64,000 bases of DNA from Alitta virens (GCA_932294295.1 OW028574.1:26544145-26608144); one strand, 5' to 3'; shown: positions 36,994 to 50,845, numbered from the stretch's first letter. Numbers and translations: made by a program. The notes: generated by a model not told the origin, from the letters alone.

Positions 36994-38819
36994 TTAATGT
37001 TGTTAACTGTTAATGTTGTTAACTGTTAATGTTGTTAACTGTTAATGTTGTTAACTGTTGATATTGTAAACTGTTAATGTTGTTAACTGTTAATGTTGTT
37101 AACTGTTAATGTTGTTAACTGTTAATGTTGTTAACTGTTAATGTTGTTAACTGTTAATGTTGTTAACTGTTAATGTTGCCAGCTTAATGTTGTTGCCAGC
37201 TTAATGTTGTTGACAGCTCAATGTTGACAGCTTAATGTTGTTGACAGCTTAATGTTGTTGATAGCTTAATGTTGTTGATAGCTTAATGTTGACAGCTTAA
37301 TGTTGTTAACTGTTAATGTTGTTAACTGTTAATGTTGTTAACTGTTAATATTGTAAACTGTTAATGTTGTTAACTGTTAATGTTGTTAACTGTTAATGTT
37401 GTTAACTGTTAATGTTGTTAACTGTTAATGTTGCCAGCTTAATGTTGTTACCAGCTTAATGTTGTTGACAGCTTAATGTTGACATCCTAATGTTGTTGAC
37501 GGTTAATTTTGACAACTTAATTTTCACAACTTAATGTTGACAGCTTAATGTTGACAGCTTAATGTTGTTGACAGCTTAATGTTGTTGATAGCTTAATGTT
37601 GTTGATAGCTTAATGTTGACAGCTTAATGTTGACAGCTTAATGTTGACAGCTTAATGTTGTTGACAGCTTAATGTTGACAGCTTAATGTTGACAGCTTAA
37701 TGTTGACAGCTTAATGTTGACAGCTTATTGTTGACAGCTTAATGTTGACAGCTTAATGTTGACAGCTTAATGTTGACAGCCTAATGTTGACAGCCTAAGG
37801 TTGACAGCTTAATGTTGACAGCTTAATGTTGACAGCTTAATGTTGACAACTTATTGTTGACAGCTTAATGTTGACAGCTTAATGTTGACAGCCTAATGTT
37901 GACAGGCTAATGTTGACAGCTTAATGTTGACAGCTTAATGTTGACAGCTTATTGTTGACAGCTTATTGTTGACAGCTTAATGTTGACAGCTTAGTGTTGA
38001 CAGCCTAATGTTGACAGCCTAATGTTGACAGCTTAATGTTGACAGCTTAATGTTGACAGCTTAATGTTGACAGCTTAATGTTGACAGCTTAATGTTGACA
38101 GCCTATTGTTGACAGCTTAATGTTGTTGAAAGCTTAATGTTGACAGCTTAATGTTGTTAACTGTTAATGTTGTTAACTGTTAATGTTGTTAACTGTTAAT
38201 GTTGTTAACTGTTAATGTTGTTAACTGTTAATGTTGTTAACTGTTAATGTTGTTAACTGTTAATGTTGTAAACTGTTAATGTTGTTAACTGTTAATTTTG
38301 TTAACTGTTAATGTTGTTAACTGTTAATGTTGTTAACTGTTAATGTTGTTAACTGTTAATGTTGTAAACTGTTAATGTTGTTAACTGTTAATGTTGTTAA
38401 CTGTTAATGCTGTTAACTGTTAATGCTGTTAACTGTTAATGTTGCCAGCTTAATGTTGTTGCCAGCTTAATGTTGTTGACAGCTTAATGTTGACAGCCTA
38501 ATGTTGTTGACGGTTAATTTTGACAACTTAATTTTCACAACTTAATGTTGACAGCTCAATGTTGACAGCTTAATGTTGTTGACAGCTTAATGTTGTTGAT
38601 AGCTTAATGTTGTTGATAGCTTAATGTTGACAGCTTAATGTTGACAGCTTAATGTTGTTGACAGCTTAATGTTGACAGCTTAATGTTGACAGCTTAATGT
38701 TGACAGCTTAATGTTGACAGCTTAATGTTGACAGCTTAATGTTGACAGCTTAATGTTGACAGCTTATTGTTGACAGCTTATTGTTGACAGCTTAATGTTG
38801 ACAGCTTAATGTTGACAGC
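36994..38819. repeat. X-A-B higher-order unit (7,514-bp partner)
   Basis: X 36994-37296 (11 units; one unit begins TTGATATTG), A 37297-38147 (8 units, GACATCC 37481), B 38148-38819 (18 units with the TTAATTTTG variant, GACGG 38509). It is 7,514 bp from 29967, 30781 and 30995. The B tail has one 14-mer fewer than its partner. Confidence 0.93.
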
Positions 38820-39964
38820 TTAATGTTGTTAACTGTTAATGTTGTTAACTGTTAATGTTGTTAACTGTTAATGTTGTTAACTGTTAATGTTGTTAACTGT
38901 TAATATTGTAAACTGTTAATGTTGTTAACTGTTAATGTTGTTAACTGTTAATGTTGTTAACTGTTAATGTTGTTAACTGTTAATGTTGTTAACTGTTAAT
39001 GTTGCCAGCTTAATGTTGTTGCCAGCTTAATGTTGTTGACAGCTCAATGTTGACAGCTTAATGTTGTTGACAGCTTAATGTTGTTGATAGCTTAATGTTG
39101 TTGATAGCTTAATGTTGACAGCTTAATGTTGTTAACTGTTAATGTTGTTAACTGTTAATGTTGTTAACTGTTAATATTGTAAACTGTTAATGTTGTTAAC
39201 TGTTAATGTTGTTAACTGTTAATGTTGTTAACTGTTAATGTTGTTAACTGTTAATGTTGTTAACTGTTAATGTTGTTAACTGTTAATGTTGTTAACTGTT
39301 AATGTTGTTAACTGTTAATGTTGTTAACTGTTAATGCTGTTAACTGTTAATGCTGTTAACTGTTAATGTTGCCAGCTTAATGTTGTTGCCAGCTTAATGT
39401 TGTTGACAGCTTAATGTTGACAGCCTAATGTTGTTGACGGTTAATTTTGACAACTTAATTTTCACAACTTAATGTTGACAGCTCAATGTTGACAGCTTAA
39501 TGTTGTTGACAGCTTAATGTTGTTGATAGCTTAATGTTGTTGATAGCTTAATGTTGACAGCTTAATGTTGACAGCTTAATGTTGTTGACAGCTTAATGTT
39601 GACAGCTTAATGTTGACAGCTTAATGTTGACAGCTTAATGTTGACAGCTTAATGTTGACAGCTTAATGTTGACAGCTTAATGTTGACAGCTTATTGTTGA
39701 CAGCTTATTGTTGACAGCTTAATGTTGCCAGCTTAATGTTGTTACCAGCTTAATGTTGTTGACAGCTTAATGTTGACATCCTAATGTTGTTGACGGTTAA
39801 TTTTGACAACTTAATTTTCACAGCTTAATGTTGACAGCTTAATGTTGACAGCTTAATGTTGACAGCTTAATGTTGACAGCTTAATGTTGACAGCTTAATG
39901 TTGACAGCTTATTGTTGACAGCTTATTGTTGACAGCTTAATGTTGACAGCTTAATGTTGACAGC
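38820..39964. repeat. X cassette and chimeric A/B cassette with A patch
   Basis: X 38820-39122 (11 units). Run 39123-39362 (15 units) has an A-type head and B-type tail, then B at 39436, like 31623-32230. Inside its 14-mer tail, about 39726-39820 is an A-type fragment (GCCAGC, ACCAGC, GACATCC at 39775, GACGG, CAC) with no 16-mer run before it. It ends in CACAGC, and the usual double TTATTG motif follows a second time. Confidence 0.9.
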
Positions 39965-41999
39965 TTAATGTTGTTAACTGTTAATGTTGTTAACTGTTAA
40001 TGTTGTTAACTGTTAATGTTGTTAACTGTTAATGTTGTTAACTGTTAATGTTGTTAACTGTTAATATTGTAAACTGTTAATGTTGTTAACTGTTAATGTT
40101 GTTAACTGTTAATGTTGTTAACTGTTAATGTTGTTAACTGTTAATGTTGTTAACTGTTAATGTTGCCAGCTTAATGTTGTTGCCAGCTTAATGTTGTTGA
40201 CAGCTCAATGTTGACAGCTTAATGTTGTTGACAGCTTAATGTTGTTGATAGCTTAATGTTGTTGATAGCTTAATGTTGACAGCTTAATGTTGTTAACTGT
40301 TAATGTTGTTAACTGTTAATGTTGTTAACTGTTAATATTGTAAACTGTTAATGTTGTTAACTGTTAATGTTGTTAACTGTTAATGTTGTTAACTGTTAAT
40401 GTTGTTAACTGTTAATGTTGCCAGCTTAATGTTGTTACCAGCTTAATGTTGTTGACAGCTTAATGTTGACATCCTAATGTTGTTGACGGTTAATTTTGAC
40501 AACTTAATTTTCACAACTTAATGTTGACAGCTTAATGTTGACAGCTTAATGTTGTTGACAGCTTAATGTTGTTGATAGCTTAATGTTGTTGATAGCTTAA
40601 TGTTGACAGCTTAATGTTGACAGCTTAATGTTGACAGCTTAATGTTGTTGACAGCTTAATGTTGACAGCTTAATGTTGACAGCTTAATGTTGACAGCTTA
40701 ATGTTGACAGCTTAATGTTGACAGCTTAATGTTGACAGCTTATTGTTGACAGCTTAATGTTGACAGCTTAATGTTGACAGCTTAATGTTGACAGCCTAAT
40801 GTTGACAGCCTAAGGTTGACAGCTTAAGGTTGACAGCTTAATGTTGACAGCTTAATGTTGACAACTTATTGTTGACAGCTTAATGTTGACAGCTTAATGT
40901 TGACAGCCTAATGTTGACAGGCTAATGTTGACAGCTTAATGTTGACAGCTTAATGTTGACAGCTTATTGTTGACAGCTTATTGTTGACAGCTTAATGTTG
41001 ACAGCTTAGTGTTGACAGCCTAATGTTGACAGCCTAATGTTGACAGCTTAATGTTGACAGCTTAATGTTGACAGCTTAATGTTGACAGCTTAATGTTGAC
41101 AGCTTAATGTTGACAGCCTATTGTTGACAGCTTAATGTTGTTGAAAGCTTAATGTTGACAGCTTAATGTTGACAGCTTAATGTTGACAGCTTAATGTTGT
41201 TAACTGTTAATGTTGTTAACTGTTAATGTTGTTAACTGTTAATGTTGTTAACTGTTAATGTTGTAAACTGTTAATGTTGTTAACTGTTAATGTTGTTAAC
41301 TGTTAATGTTGTTAACTGTTAATGTTGCCAGCTTAATGTTGTTGCCAGCTTAATGTTGTTGACAGCTTAATGTTGACAGCCTAATGTTGTTGACGGTTAA
41401 TTTTGACAACTTAATTTTCACAACTTAATGTTGACAGCTCAATGTTGACAGCTTAATGTTGTTGACAGCTTAATGTTGTTGATAGCTTAATGTTGTTGAC
41501 AGCTTAATGTTGACAGCTTAATGTTGACAGCTTAATGTTGTTGACAGCTTAATGTTGTTGACAGCTTAATGTTGACAGCTTAATGTTGACAGCTTAATGT
41601 TGACAGCTTAATGTTGACAGCTTAATGTTGACAGCCTAATGTTGACAGCCTAAAGTTGACAGCTTAATGTTGACAGCTTAATGTTGACAGCTTAATGTTG
41701 ACAACTTATTGTTGACAGCTTAATGTTGACAGCTTATTGTTGACAGCTTAATGTTGACAGCTTAATGTTGACAGCTTAATGTTGACAGCCTAATGTTGAC
41801 AGCCTAAAGTTGACAGCTTAATGTTGACAGCTTAATGTTGACAGCTTAATGTTGACAACTTATTGTTGACAGCTTAATGTTGACAGCTTAATGTTGACAG
41901 CCTAATGTTGACAGGCTAATGTTGACAGCTTAATGTTGACAGCTTAATGTTGACAGCTTAATGTTGACAGCTTAATGTTGACAGCTTAATGTTGACAGC
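39965..41999. repeat. X-A-B higher-order unit
   Basis: X 39965-40283 (12 units), A 40284-41190 (8 units, GACATCC 40468), B 41191-41999 (8 units, GACGG 41392). The A-to-B signature distance is 924 bp, two 14-mers more than the 896 bp seen at 391, 2744 and 34194. Confidence 0.92.
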
Positions 42000-43455
42000 T
42001 TAATGTTGTTAACTGTTAATGTTGTAAACTGTTAATGTTGCCAGCTTATTGTTGTTGACAGCTTAATGTTGTTGATAGCTTAATGTTGACAGCCTAATGT
42101 TGACAGGCTAATGTTGACAGCTTAATGTTGACAGCTTAATGTTGACAGCTTAATGTTGACAGCTTAATGTTGACAGCTTAATGTTGACAGCTTAATGTTG
42201 ACAGCTTAATGTTGACAGCTTAATGTTGACAGCTTAATGTTGACAGCCTAATGTTGACAGCTAAATGTTGACAGCTAAATGTTGACAGCTTAATGTTGAC
42301 AGCTTAATGTTAACAGCTTAATGTTGACAGCTTAATGTTGACAGCTTTATGTTGACAGCTTAATGTTGACAGCTTAATGTTGACAGCTTAATGTTGACAG
42401 CCTAAAGTTGACAGCCTAATTTTGACAGCTTAATGTTGTTGACAGCTTAATGTTGTTGCCAGCTTAATGTTGTTGACAGCTTAATGTTGACAGCCTAATA
42501 TTGTTGACAGTTACTTTTGACAGCTTAATGTTGTTGACAGCTTAATGTTGTTGACAGCTTAATGTTGACAGCTTAATGTTGACACCTTAATGTTGACAGC
42601 TTAATGTTGACAGCTTGATGTTGACAGCCTAAAGTTGACAGACTAATGTTGACAGCTTAATGTTGTTGACGGTTAATTTTGACAGCTTAATGTTGTTGAC
42701 AGCTTAATGTTGTTGCCAGCTTAATGTTGTTGACAGCTTAATGTTGACAGCCTAATATTGTTGACAGTTAATTTTGACAGCTTAATGTTGTTGATAGCTT
42801 AATGTTGTTGACAGCTTAATGTTGTTGACAGCTTAATGTTGTTGACAGCTTAATGTTGACAGCTTAATGTTGACAGCTTAATGTTGACAGCTTAATGTTG
42901 ACAGCTTAATGTTGACAGCTTAATGTTGACAGCTTAATGTTGACATCTTAATGTTGACAGCTTAATGTTGACAGCTTAATGTTGACAGCTTAATGTTGAC
43001 AGCTTAATGGTGACAGCTTAATGTTGTTGATAGCTTAATGTTGTTGATAGCTTAATGTTGACAGCATAATGTTGTTGACAGCTTAATGTTGTTGATAGCT
43101 TAATGTTGTTGATAGCTTAATGTTGACAGCTTAATGTTGACAGCTTAATGTTGACAGCTTAATGTTGACAGCTTAATGTTGACAGCTTAATGTTGACAGC
43201 TTAATGTTGACAGCTTAATGTTGACAGCTTAATGTTGACAGCTTACTGTTGACAGCTTATTGTTGACAGCTTAATGTTGACAGCTTAGTGTTGACAGCCT
43301 AATGTTGACAGCCTAATGTTGACAGCTTAATGTTGACAGCTTAATGTTGACAGCTTAATGCTGACAGCTTAATGTTGACAGCCTATTGTTGACAGCTTAA
43401 TGTTGTTGAAAGCTTAATGTTGACAGCTTAATGTTGACAGCTTAATGTTGACAGC
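42000..43455. repeat. P cassette fused to C cassette, with 30-bp deletion
   Basis: The 2-unit run 42000-42031 is followed by P-type GCCAGCTTATTG, then directly by C-type TAAATG units and GTTAACAGC (42309). C signatures are at 42494 and 42751. Near 42417 the usual stretch between two TAAT motifs, including one GACGG, is missing (30 bp). Compared with 21943-24951, the G section, B cassette and second P are also absent. Confidence 0.9.
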
Positions 43456-44937
43456 TTAATGTTGTTAACTGTTAATGTTGTTAACTGTTAATGTTGTTAA
43501 CTGTTAATGTTGTTAACTGTTAATGTTGTAAACTGTTAATGTTGTTAACTGTTAATGTTGTTAACTGTTAATGCTGTTAACTGTTAATGCTGTTAACTGT
43601 TAATGTTGCCAGCTTAATGTTGTTGCCAGCTTAATGTTGTTGACAGCTTAATGTTGACAGCCTAATGTTGTTGACGGTTAATTTTGACAACTTAATTTTC
43701 ACAACTTAATGTTGACAGCTCAATGTTGACAGCTTAATGTTGTTGACAGCTTAATGTTGTTGATAGCTAAATGTTGTTGATAGCTTAATGTTGACAGCTT
43801 AATGTTGACAGCTTAATGTTGACAGCTTAATGTTGACAGCTTATTGTTGACAGCTTATTGTTGACAGCTTAATGTTGACAGCTTAATGTTGACAGCTTAA
43901 TGTTGTTAACTGTTAATGTTGTTAACTGTTAATGTTGTTAACTGTTAATGTTGTTAACTGTTAATGTTGTTAACTGTTAATATTGTAAACTGTTAATGTT
44001 GTTAACTGTTAATGTTGTTAACTGTTAATGTTGTTAACTGTTAATGTTGTTAACTGTTAATGTTGTTAACTGTTAATGTTGCCAGCTTAATGTTGTTGCC
44101 AGCTTAATGTTGTTGACAGCTCAATGTTGACAGCTTAATGTTGTTGACAGCTTAATGTTGTTGATAGCTTAATGTTGTTGATAGCTTAATGTTGACAGCT
44201 TAATGTTGACAGCTTAATGTTGTTGACAGCTTAATGTTGACAGCTTAATGTTGACAGCTTAATGTTGACAGCTTAATGTTGACAGCTTCTTGTTGACAGC
44301 TTAATGTTGACAGCTTAATGTTGACAGCTTAATGTTGACAGCTTAATGTTGACAGCTTAATGTTGACAGCTTAATGTTGACAGCCTAAAGTTGACAGCCT
44401 AATGTTGACAGCTTAATGTTGTTGACGGTTAATTTTGACAGCTTAATGTTGTTGACAGCTTAATGTTGTTGCCAGCTTAATGTTGTTGACAGCTTAATGT
44501 TGACAGCCTAATATTGTTGACAGTTAATTTTGACAGCTTAATGTTGTTGACAGCTTAATGTTGTTGACAGCTTAATGTTGACAGCCTAAAGTTGACAGCC
44601 TAATGTTGACAGCTTAATGTTGTTGACGGTTAATTTTGACAGCTTAATGTTGTTGACAGCTTAATGTTGTTGCCAGCTTAATGTTGTTGACAGCTTAATG
44701 TTGACAGCCTAATATTGTTGACAGTTAATTTTGACAGCTTAATGTTGACAGCTTATTGTTGACAGCTTATTGTTGACAGCTTAATGTTGACAGCTTAGTG
44801 TTGACAGCCTAATGTTGACAGCCTAATGTTGACAGCTTAATGTTGACAGCTTAATGTTGACAGCTTAATGTTGACAGCTTAATGTTGACAGCCTATTGTT
44901 GACAGCTTAATGTTGTTGAAAGCTTAATGTTGACAGC
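43456..44937. repeat. B cassette and C2-extended X cassette
   Basis: B 43456-43896 (9 units, GACGG 43673); X 43897-44937 (11 units; TTCTTG unit; C2 signatures at 44507/44708). The order matches 24952-26388 with five extra 14/17-mer units after the GATAGC pair, and the block recurs about 11,573 bp further on. Confidence 0.91.
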
Positions 44938-47436
44938 TTAATGTTGTTAACTGTTAATGTTGTTAACTGTTAATGTTGTTAACTGTTAATGTTGTTAACT
45001 GTTAATGTTGTAAACTGTTAATGTTGTTAACTGTTAATGTTGTTAACTGTTAATGTTGTTAACTGTTAATGTTGTTAACTGTTAATGTTGTTAACTGTTA
45101 ATGTTGTAAACTGTTAATGTTGTTAACTGTTAATGTTGTTAACTGTTAATGCTGTTAACTGTTAATGCTGTTAACTGTTAATGTTGCCAGCTTAATGTTG
45201 TTGCCAGCTTAATGTTGTTGACAGCTTAATGTTGACAGCCTAATGTTGTTGACGGTTAATTTTGACAACTTAATTTTCACAACTTAATGTTGACAGCTCA
45301 ATGTTGACAGCTTAATGTTGTTGACAGCTTAATGTTGTTGATAGCTTAATGTTGTTGATAGCTTAATGTTGACAGCTTAATGTTGACAGCTTAATGTTGT
45401 TGACAGCTTAATGTTGACAGCTTAATGTTGACAGCTTAATGTTGACAGCTTAATGTTGACAGCTTAATGTTGACAGCTGAATGTTGACAGCTTAATGTTG
45501 ACAGCTTATTGTTGACAGCTTATTGTTGACAGCTTAATGTTGACAGCTTAATGTTGACAGCTTAATGTTTTTAACTGTTAATGTTGTTAACTGTTAATGT
45601 TGTTAACTGTTAATGTTGTTAACTGTTAATGTTGTTAACTGTTAATGTTGTAAACTGTTAATGTTGTTAACTGTTAATGTTGTTAACTGTTAATGTTGTT
45701 AACTGTTAATGTTGTTAACTGTTAATGTTGTTAACTGTTAATGTTGTTAACTGTTAATGTTGCCAGCTTAATGTTGTTGCCAGCTTAATGTTGTTGACAG
45801 CTCAATGTTGACAGCTTAATGTTGTTGACAGCTTAATGTTGTTGATAGCTTAATGTTGTTGATAGCTTAATGTTGACAGCTTAATGTTGTTAACTGTTAA
45901 TGTTGTTAACTGTTAATGTTGTTAACTGTTAATATTGTAAACTGTTAATGTTGTTAACTGTTAATGTTGTTAACTGTTAATGTTGTTAACTGTTAATGTT
46001 GTTAACTGTTAATGTTGCCAGCTTAATGTTGTTACCAGCTTAATGTTGTTGACAGCTTAATGTTGACATCCTAATGTTGTTGACGGTTAATTTTGACAAC
46101 TTAATTTTCACAACTTAATGTTGACAGCTTAATGTTGACAGCTTAATGTTGACAGCTTAATGTTGTTGACAGCTTAATGTTGACAGCTTAATGTTGACAG
46201 CTTAATGTTGACAGCTTAATGTTGACAGCTTATTGTTGACAGCTTAATGTTGACAGCTTAATGTTGACAGCTTAATGTTGACAGCCTAATGTTGACAGCC
46301 TAAGGTTGACAGCTTAATGTTGACAGCTTAATGTTGACAGCTTAATGTTGACAACTTATTGTTGACAGCTTAATGTTGACAGCTTAATGTTGACAGCCTA
46401 ATGTTGACAGGCTAATGTTGACAGCTTAATGTTGACAGCTTAATGTTGACAGCTTATTGTTGACAGCTTATTGTTGACAGCTTAATGTTGACAGCTTAGT
46501 GTTGACAGCCTAATGTTGACAGCCTAATGTTGACAGCTTAATGTTGACAGCTTAATGTTGACAGCTTAATGTTGACAGCTTAATGTTGACAGCTTAATGT
46601 TGACAGCCTATTGTTGACAGCTTAATGTTGTTGAAAGCTTAATGTTGACAGCTTAATGTTGTTAACTGTTAATGTTGTTAACTGTTAATGTTGTTAACTG
46701 TTAATGTTGTTAACTGTTAATGTTGTAAACTGTTAATGTTGTTAACTGTTAATGTTGTTAACTGTTAATGTTGTTAACTGTTAATGTTGTTAACTGTTAA
46801 TGTTGTTAACTGTTAATGTTGTAAACTGTTAATGTTGTTAACTGTTAATGTTGTTAACTGTTAATGCTGTTAACTGTTAATGCTGTTAACTGTTAATGTT
46901 GCCAGCTTAATGTTGTTGCCAGCTTAATGTTGTTGACAGCTTAATGTTGACAGCCTAATGTTGTTGATGGTTAATTTTGACAACTTAATTTTCACAACTT
47001 AATGTTGACAGCTCAATGTTGACAGCTTAATGTTGTTGACAGCTTAATGTTGTTGACAGCTTAATGTTGTTGATAGCTTAATGTTGTTGATAGCTTAATG
47101 TTGACAGCTTAATGTTGACAGCTTAATGTTGTTGACAGCTTAATGTTGACAGCTTAATGTTGACAGCTTAATGTTGACAGCTTAATGTTGACAGCTTAAT
47201 GTTGACAGCTTAATGTTGACAGCTTAATGTTGACAGCTTATTGTTGACAGCTTATTGTTGACAGCTTAATGTTGACAGCTTAGTGTTGACAGCCTAATGT
47301 TGACAGCCTAATGTTGACAGCTTAATGTTGACAGCTTAATGTTGACAGCTTAATGTTGACAGCTTAATGTTGACAGCTTAATGTTGACAGCCTATTGTTG
47401 ACAGCTTAATGTTGTTGAAAGCTTAATGTTGACAGC
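44938..47436. repeat. B cassette and X-A-B higher-order unit
   Basis: B 44938-45561 (15 units, GACGG 45251), X 45562-45880 (12 units, the first TTAATGTTTTTAACTG), A 45881-46652 (8 units, GACATCC 46065), B 46653-47436 (15 units). The last B signature, at 46966, reads GATGG instead of GACGG, and that cassette has an extra GACAGC 17-mer. Confidence 0.92.
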
Positions 47437-48852
47437 TTAATGTTGTTAACTGTTAATGTTGTTAACTGTTAATGTTGTTAACTGTTAATGTTGTTAACTG
47501 TTAATGTTGTAAACTGTTAATGTTGTTAACTGTTAATGTTGTTAACTGTTAATGTTGTTAACTGTTAATGTTGTTAACTGTTAATGTTGTTAACTGTTAA
47601 TGTTGCCAGCTTAATGTTGTTACCAGCTTAATGTTGTTGACAGCTTAATGTTGACATCCTAATGTTGTTGACGGTTAATTTTGACAACTTAATTTTGACA
47701 ACTTAATGTTGACAGCTTAATGTTGACAGCTTAATGTTGACAGCTTAATGTTGTTGACAGCTTAATGTTGACAGCTTAATGTTGACAGCTTAATGTTGAC
47801 AGCTTAATGTTGACAGCTTATTGTTGACAGCTTAATGTTGACAGCTTAATGTTGACAGCTTAATGTTGACAGCCTAATGTTGACAGCCTAAGGTTGACAG
47901 CTTAATGTTGACAGCTTAATGTTGACAGCTTAATGTTGACAACTTATTGTTGACAGCTTAATGTTGACAGCTTAATGTTGACAGCCTAATGTTGACAGGC
48001 TAATGTTGACAGCTTAATGTTGACAGCTTAATGTTGACAGCTTATTGTTGACAGCTTATTGTTGACAGCTTAATGTTGACAGCTTAGTGTTGACAGCCTA
48101 ATGTTGACAGCCTAATGTTGACAGCTTAATGTTGACAGCTTAATGTTGACAGCTTAATGTTGACAGCTTAATGTTGACAGCTTAATGTTGACAGCCTATT
48201 GTTGACAGCTTAATGTTGTTGAAAGCTTAATGTTGACAGCTTAATGTTGTTAACTGTTAATGTTGTTAACTGTTAATGTTGTTAACTGTTAATGTTGTTA
48301 ACTGTTAATGTTGTTAACTGTTAATGTTGTAAACTGTTAATGTTGTTAACTGTTAATGTTGTTAACTGTTAATGTTGTTAACTGTTAATGTTGTTAACTG
48401 TTAATGTTGTTAACTGTTAATGTTGTAAACTGTTAATGTTGTTAACTGTTAATGTTGTTAACTGTTAATGCTGTTAACTGTTAATGCTGTTAACTGTTAA
48501 TGTTGCCAGCTTAATGTTGTTGCCAGCTTAATGTTGTTGACAGCTTAATGTTGACAGCCTAATGTTGTTGACGGTTAATTTTGACAACTTAATTTTCACA
48601 ACTTAATGTTGACAGCTCAATGTTGACAGCTTAATGTTGTTGACAGCTTAATGTTGTTGATAGCTTAATGTTGTTGATAGCTTAATGTTGACAGCTTAAT
48701 GTTGACAGCTTAATGTTGTTGACAGCTTAATGTTGACAGCTTAATGTTGACAGCTTAATGTTGACAGCTTAATGTTGACAGCTTAATGTTGACAGCTTAT
48801 TGTTGACAGCTTATTGTTGACAGCTTAATGTTGACAGCTTAATGTTGACAGC
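47437..48852. repeat. Chimeric A cassette and B cassette
   Basis: Run 47437-47596 (10 units, GTAAACTG at unit 5, no TTAATATTG) has a B-type head but leads to ACCAGC and GACATCC at 47653. B follows at 48241-48852 (16 units, GTAAACTG at unit 6, GACGG 48570). The same chimeric form occurs at 16640 and 58907. Confidence 0.91.
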
Positions 48853-50845
48853 TTAATGTTGTTAACTGTTAATGTTGTTAACTGTTAATGTTGTTAACTG
48901 TTAATGTTGTTAACTGTTAATGTTGTTAACTGTTAATATTGTAAACTGTTAATGTTGTTAACTGTTAATGTTGTTAACTGTTAATGTTGTTAACTGTTAA
49001 TGTTGTTAACTGTTAATGTTGTTAACTGTTAATGTTGCCAGCTTAATGTTGTTGCCAGCTTAATGTTGTTGACAGCTCAATGTTGACAGCTTAATGTTGT
49101 TGACAGCTTAATGTTGTTGATAGCTTAATGTTGTTGATAGCTTAATGTTGACAGCTTAATGTTGTTAACTGTTAATGTTGTTAACTGTTAATGTTGTTAA
49201 CTGTTAATGTTGTTAACTGTTAATATTGTAAACTGTTAATGTTGTTAACTGTTAATGTTGTTAACTGTTAATGTTGTTAACTGTTAATGTTGTTAACTGT
49301 TAATGTTGCCAGCTTAATGTTGTTACCAGCTTAATGTTGTTGACAGCTTAATGTTGACATCCTAATGTTGTTGACGGTTAATTTTGACAACTTAATTTTC
49401 ACAACTTAATGTTGACAGCTTAATGTTGACAGCTTAATGTTGTTGACAGCTTAATGTTGTTGATAGCTTAATGTTGTTGATAGCTTAATGTTGACAGCTT
49501 AATGTTGACAGCTTAATGTTGACAGCTTAATGTTGTTGACAGCTTAATGTTGACAGCTTAATGTTGACAGCTTAATGTTGACAGCTTAATGTTGACAGCT
49601 TATTGTTGACAGCTTAATGTTGACAGCTTAATGTTGACAGCTTAATGTTGACAGCCTAATGTTGACAGCCTAAGGTTGACAGCTTAAGGTTGACAGCTTA
49701 ATGTTGACAGCTTAATGTTGACAACTTATTGTTGACAGCTTAATGTTGACAGCTTAATGTTGACAGCCTAATGTTGACAGGCTAATGTTGACAGCTTAAT
49801 GTTGACAGCTTAATGTTGACAGCTTATTGTTGACAGCTTATTGTTGACAGCTTAATGTTGACAGCTTAGTGTTGACAGCCTAATGTTGACAGCCTAATGT
49901 TGACAGCTTAATGTTGACAGCTTAATGTTGACAGCTTAATGTTGACAGCTTAATGTTGACAGCTTAATGTTGACAGCCTATTGTTGACAGCTTAATGTTG
50001 TTGAAAGCTTAATGTTGACAGCTTAATGTTGACAGCTTAATGTTGTTAACTGTTAATGTTGTTAACTGTTAATGTTGTTAACTGTTAATGTTGTTAACTG
50101 TTAATGTTGTAAACTGTTAATGTTGTTAACTGTTAATGTTGTTAACTGTTAATGTTGTTAACTGTTAATGTTGCCAGCTTAATGTTGTTGCCAGCTTAAT
50201 GTTGTTGACAGCTTAATGTTGACAGCCTAATGTTGTTGACGGTTAATTTTGACAACTTAATTTTCACAACTTAATGTTGACAGCTCAATGTTGACAGCTT
50301 AATGTTGTTGACAGCTTAATGTTGTTGATAGCTTAATGTTGTTGACAGCTTAATGTTGACAGCTTAATGTTGACAGCTTAATGTTGTTGACAGCTTAATG
50401 TTGTTGACAGCTTAATGTTGACAGCTTAATGTTGACAGCTTAATGTTGACAGCTTAATGTTGACAGCTTAATGTTGACAGCCTAATGTTGACAGCCTAAA
50501 GTTGACAGCTTAATGTTGACAGCTTAATGTTGACAGCTTAATGTTGACAACTTATTGTTGACAGCTTAATGTTGACAGCTTATTGTTGACAGCTTAATGT
50601 TGACAGCTTAATGTTGACAGCTTAATGTTGACAGCCTAATGTTGACAGCCTAAAGTTGACAGCTTAATGTTGACAGCTTAATGTTGACAGCTTAATGTTG
50701 ACAACTTATTGTTGACAGCTTAATGTTGACAGCTTAATGTTGACAGCCTAATGTTGACAGGCTAATGTTGACAGCTTAATGTTGACAGCTTAATGTTGAC
50801 AGCTTAATGTTGACAGCTTAATCTTGACAGCTTAATCTTGACAGC
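48853..50845. repeat. X-A-B higher-order unit
   Basis: X 48853-49155 (11 units), A 49156-50036 (9 units, GACATCC 49356, double CTAAGG/TTAAGG), B 50037-50845 (8 units, GACGG 50238, long tail). Two adjacent units near 50821-50840 read AATCTTGACAGC, a local two-copy variant suggesting very recent spread. Confidence 0.92.
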
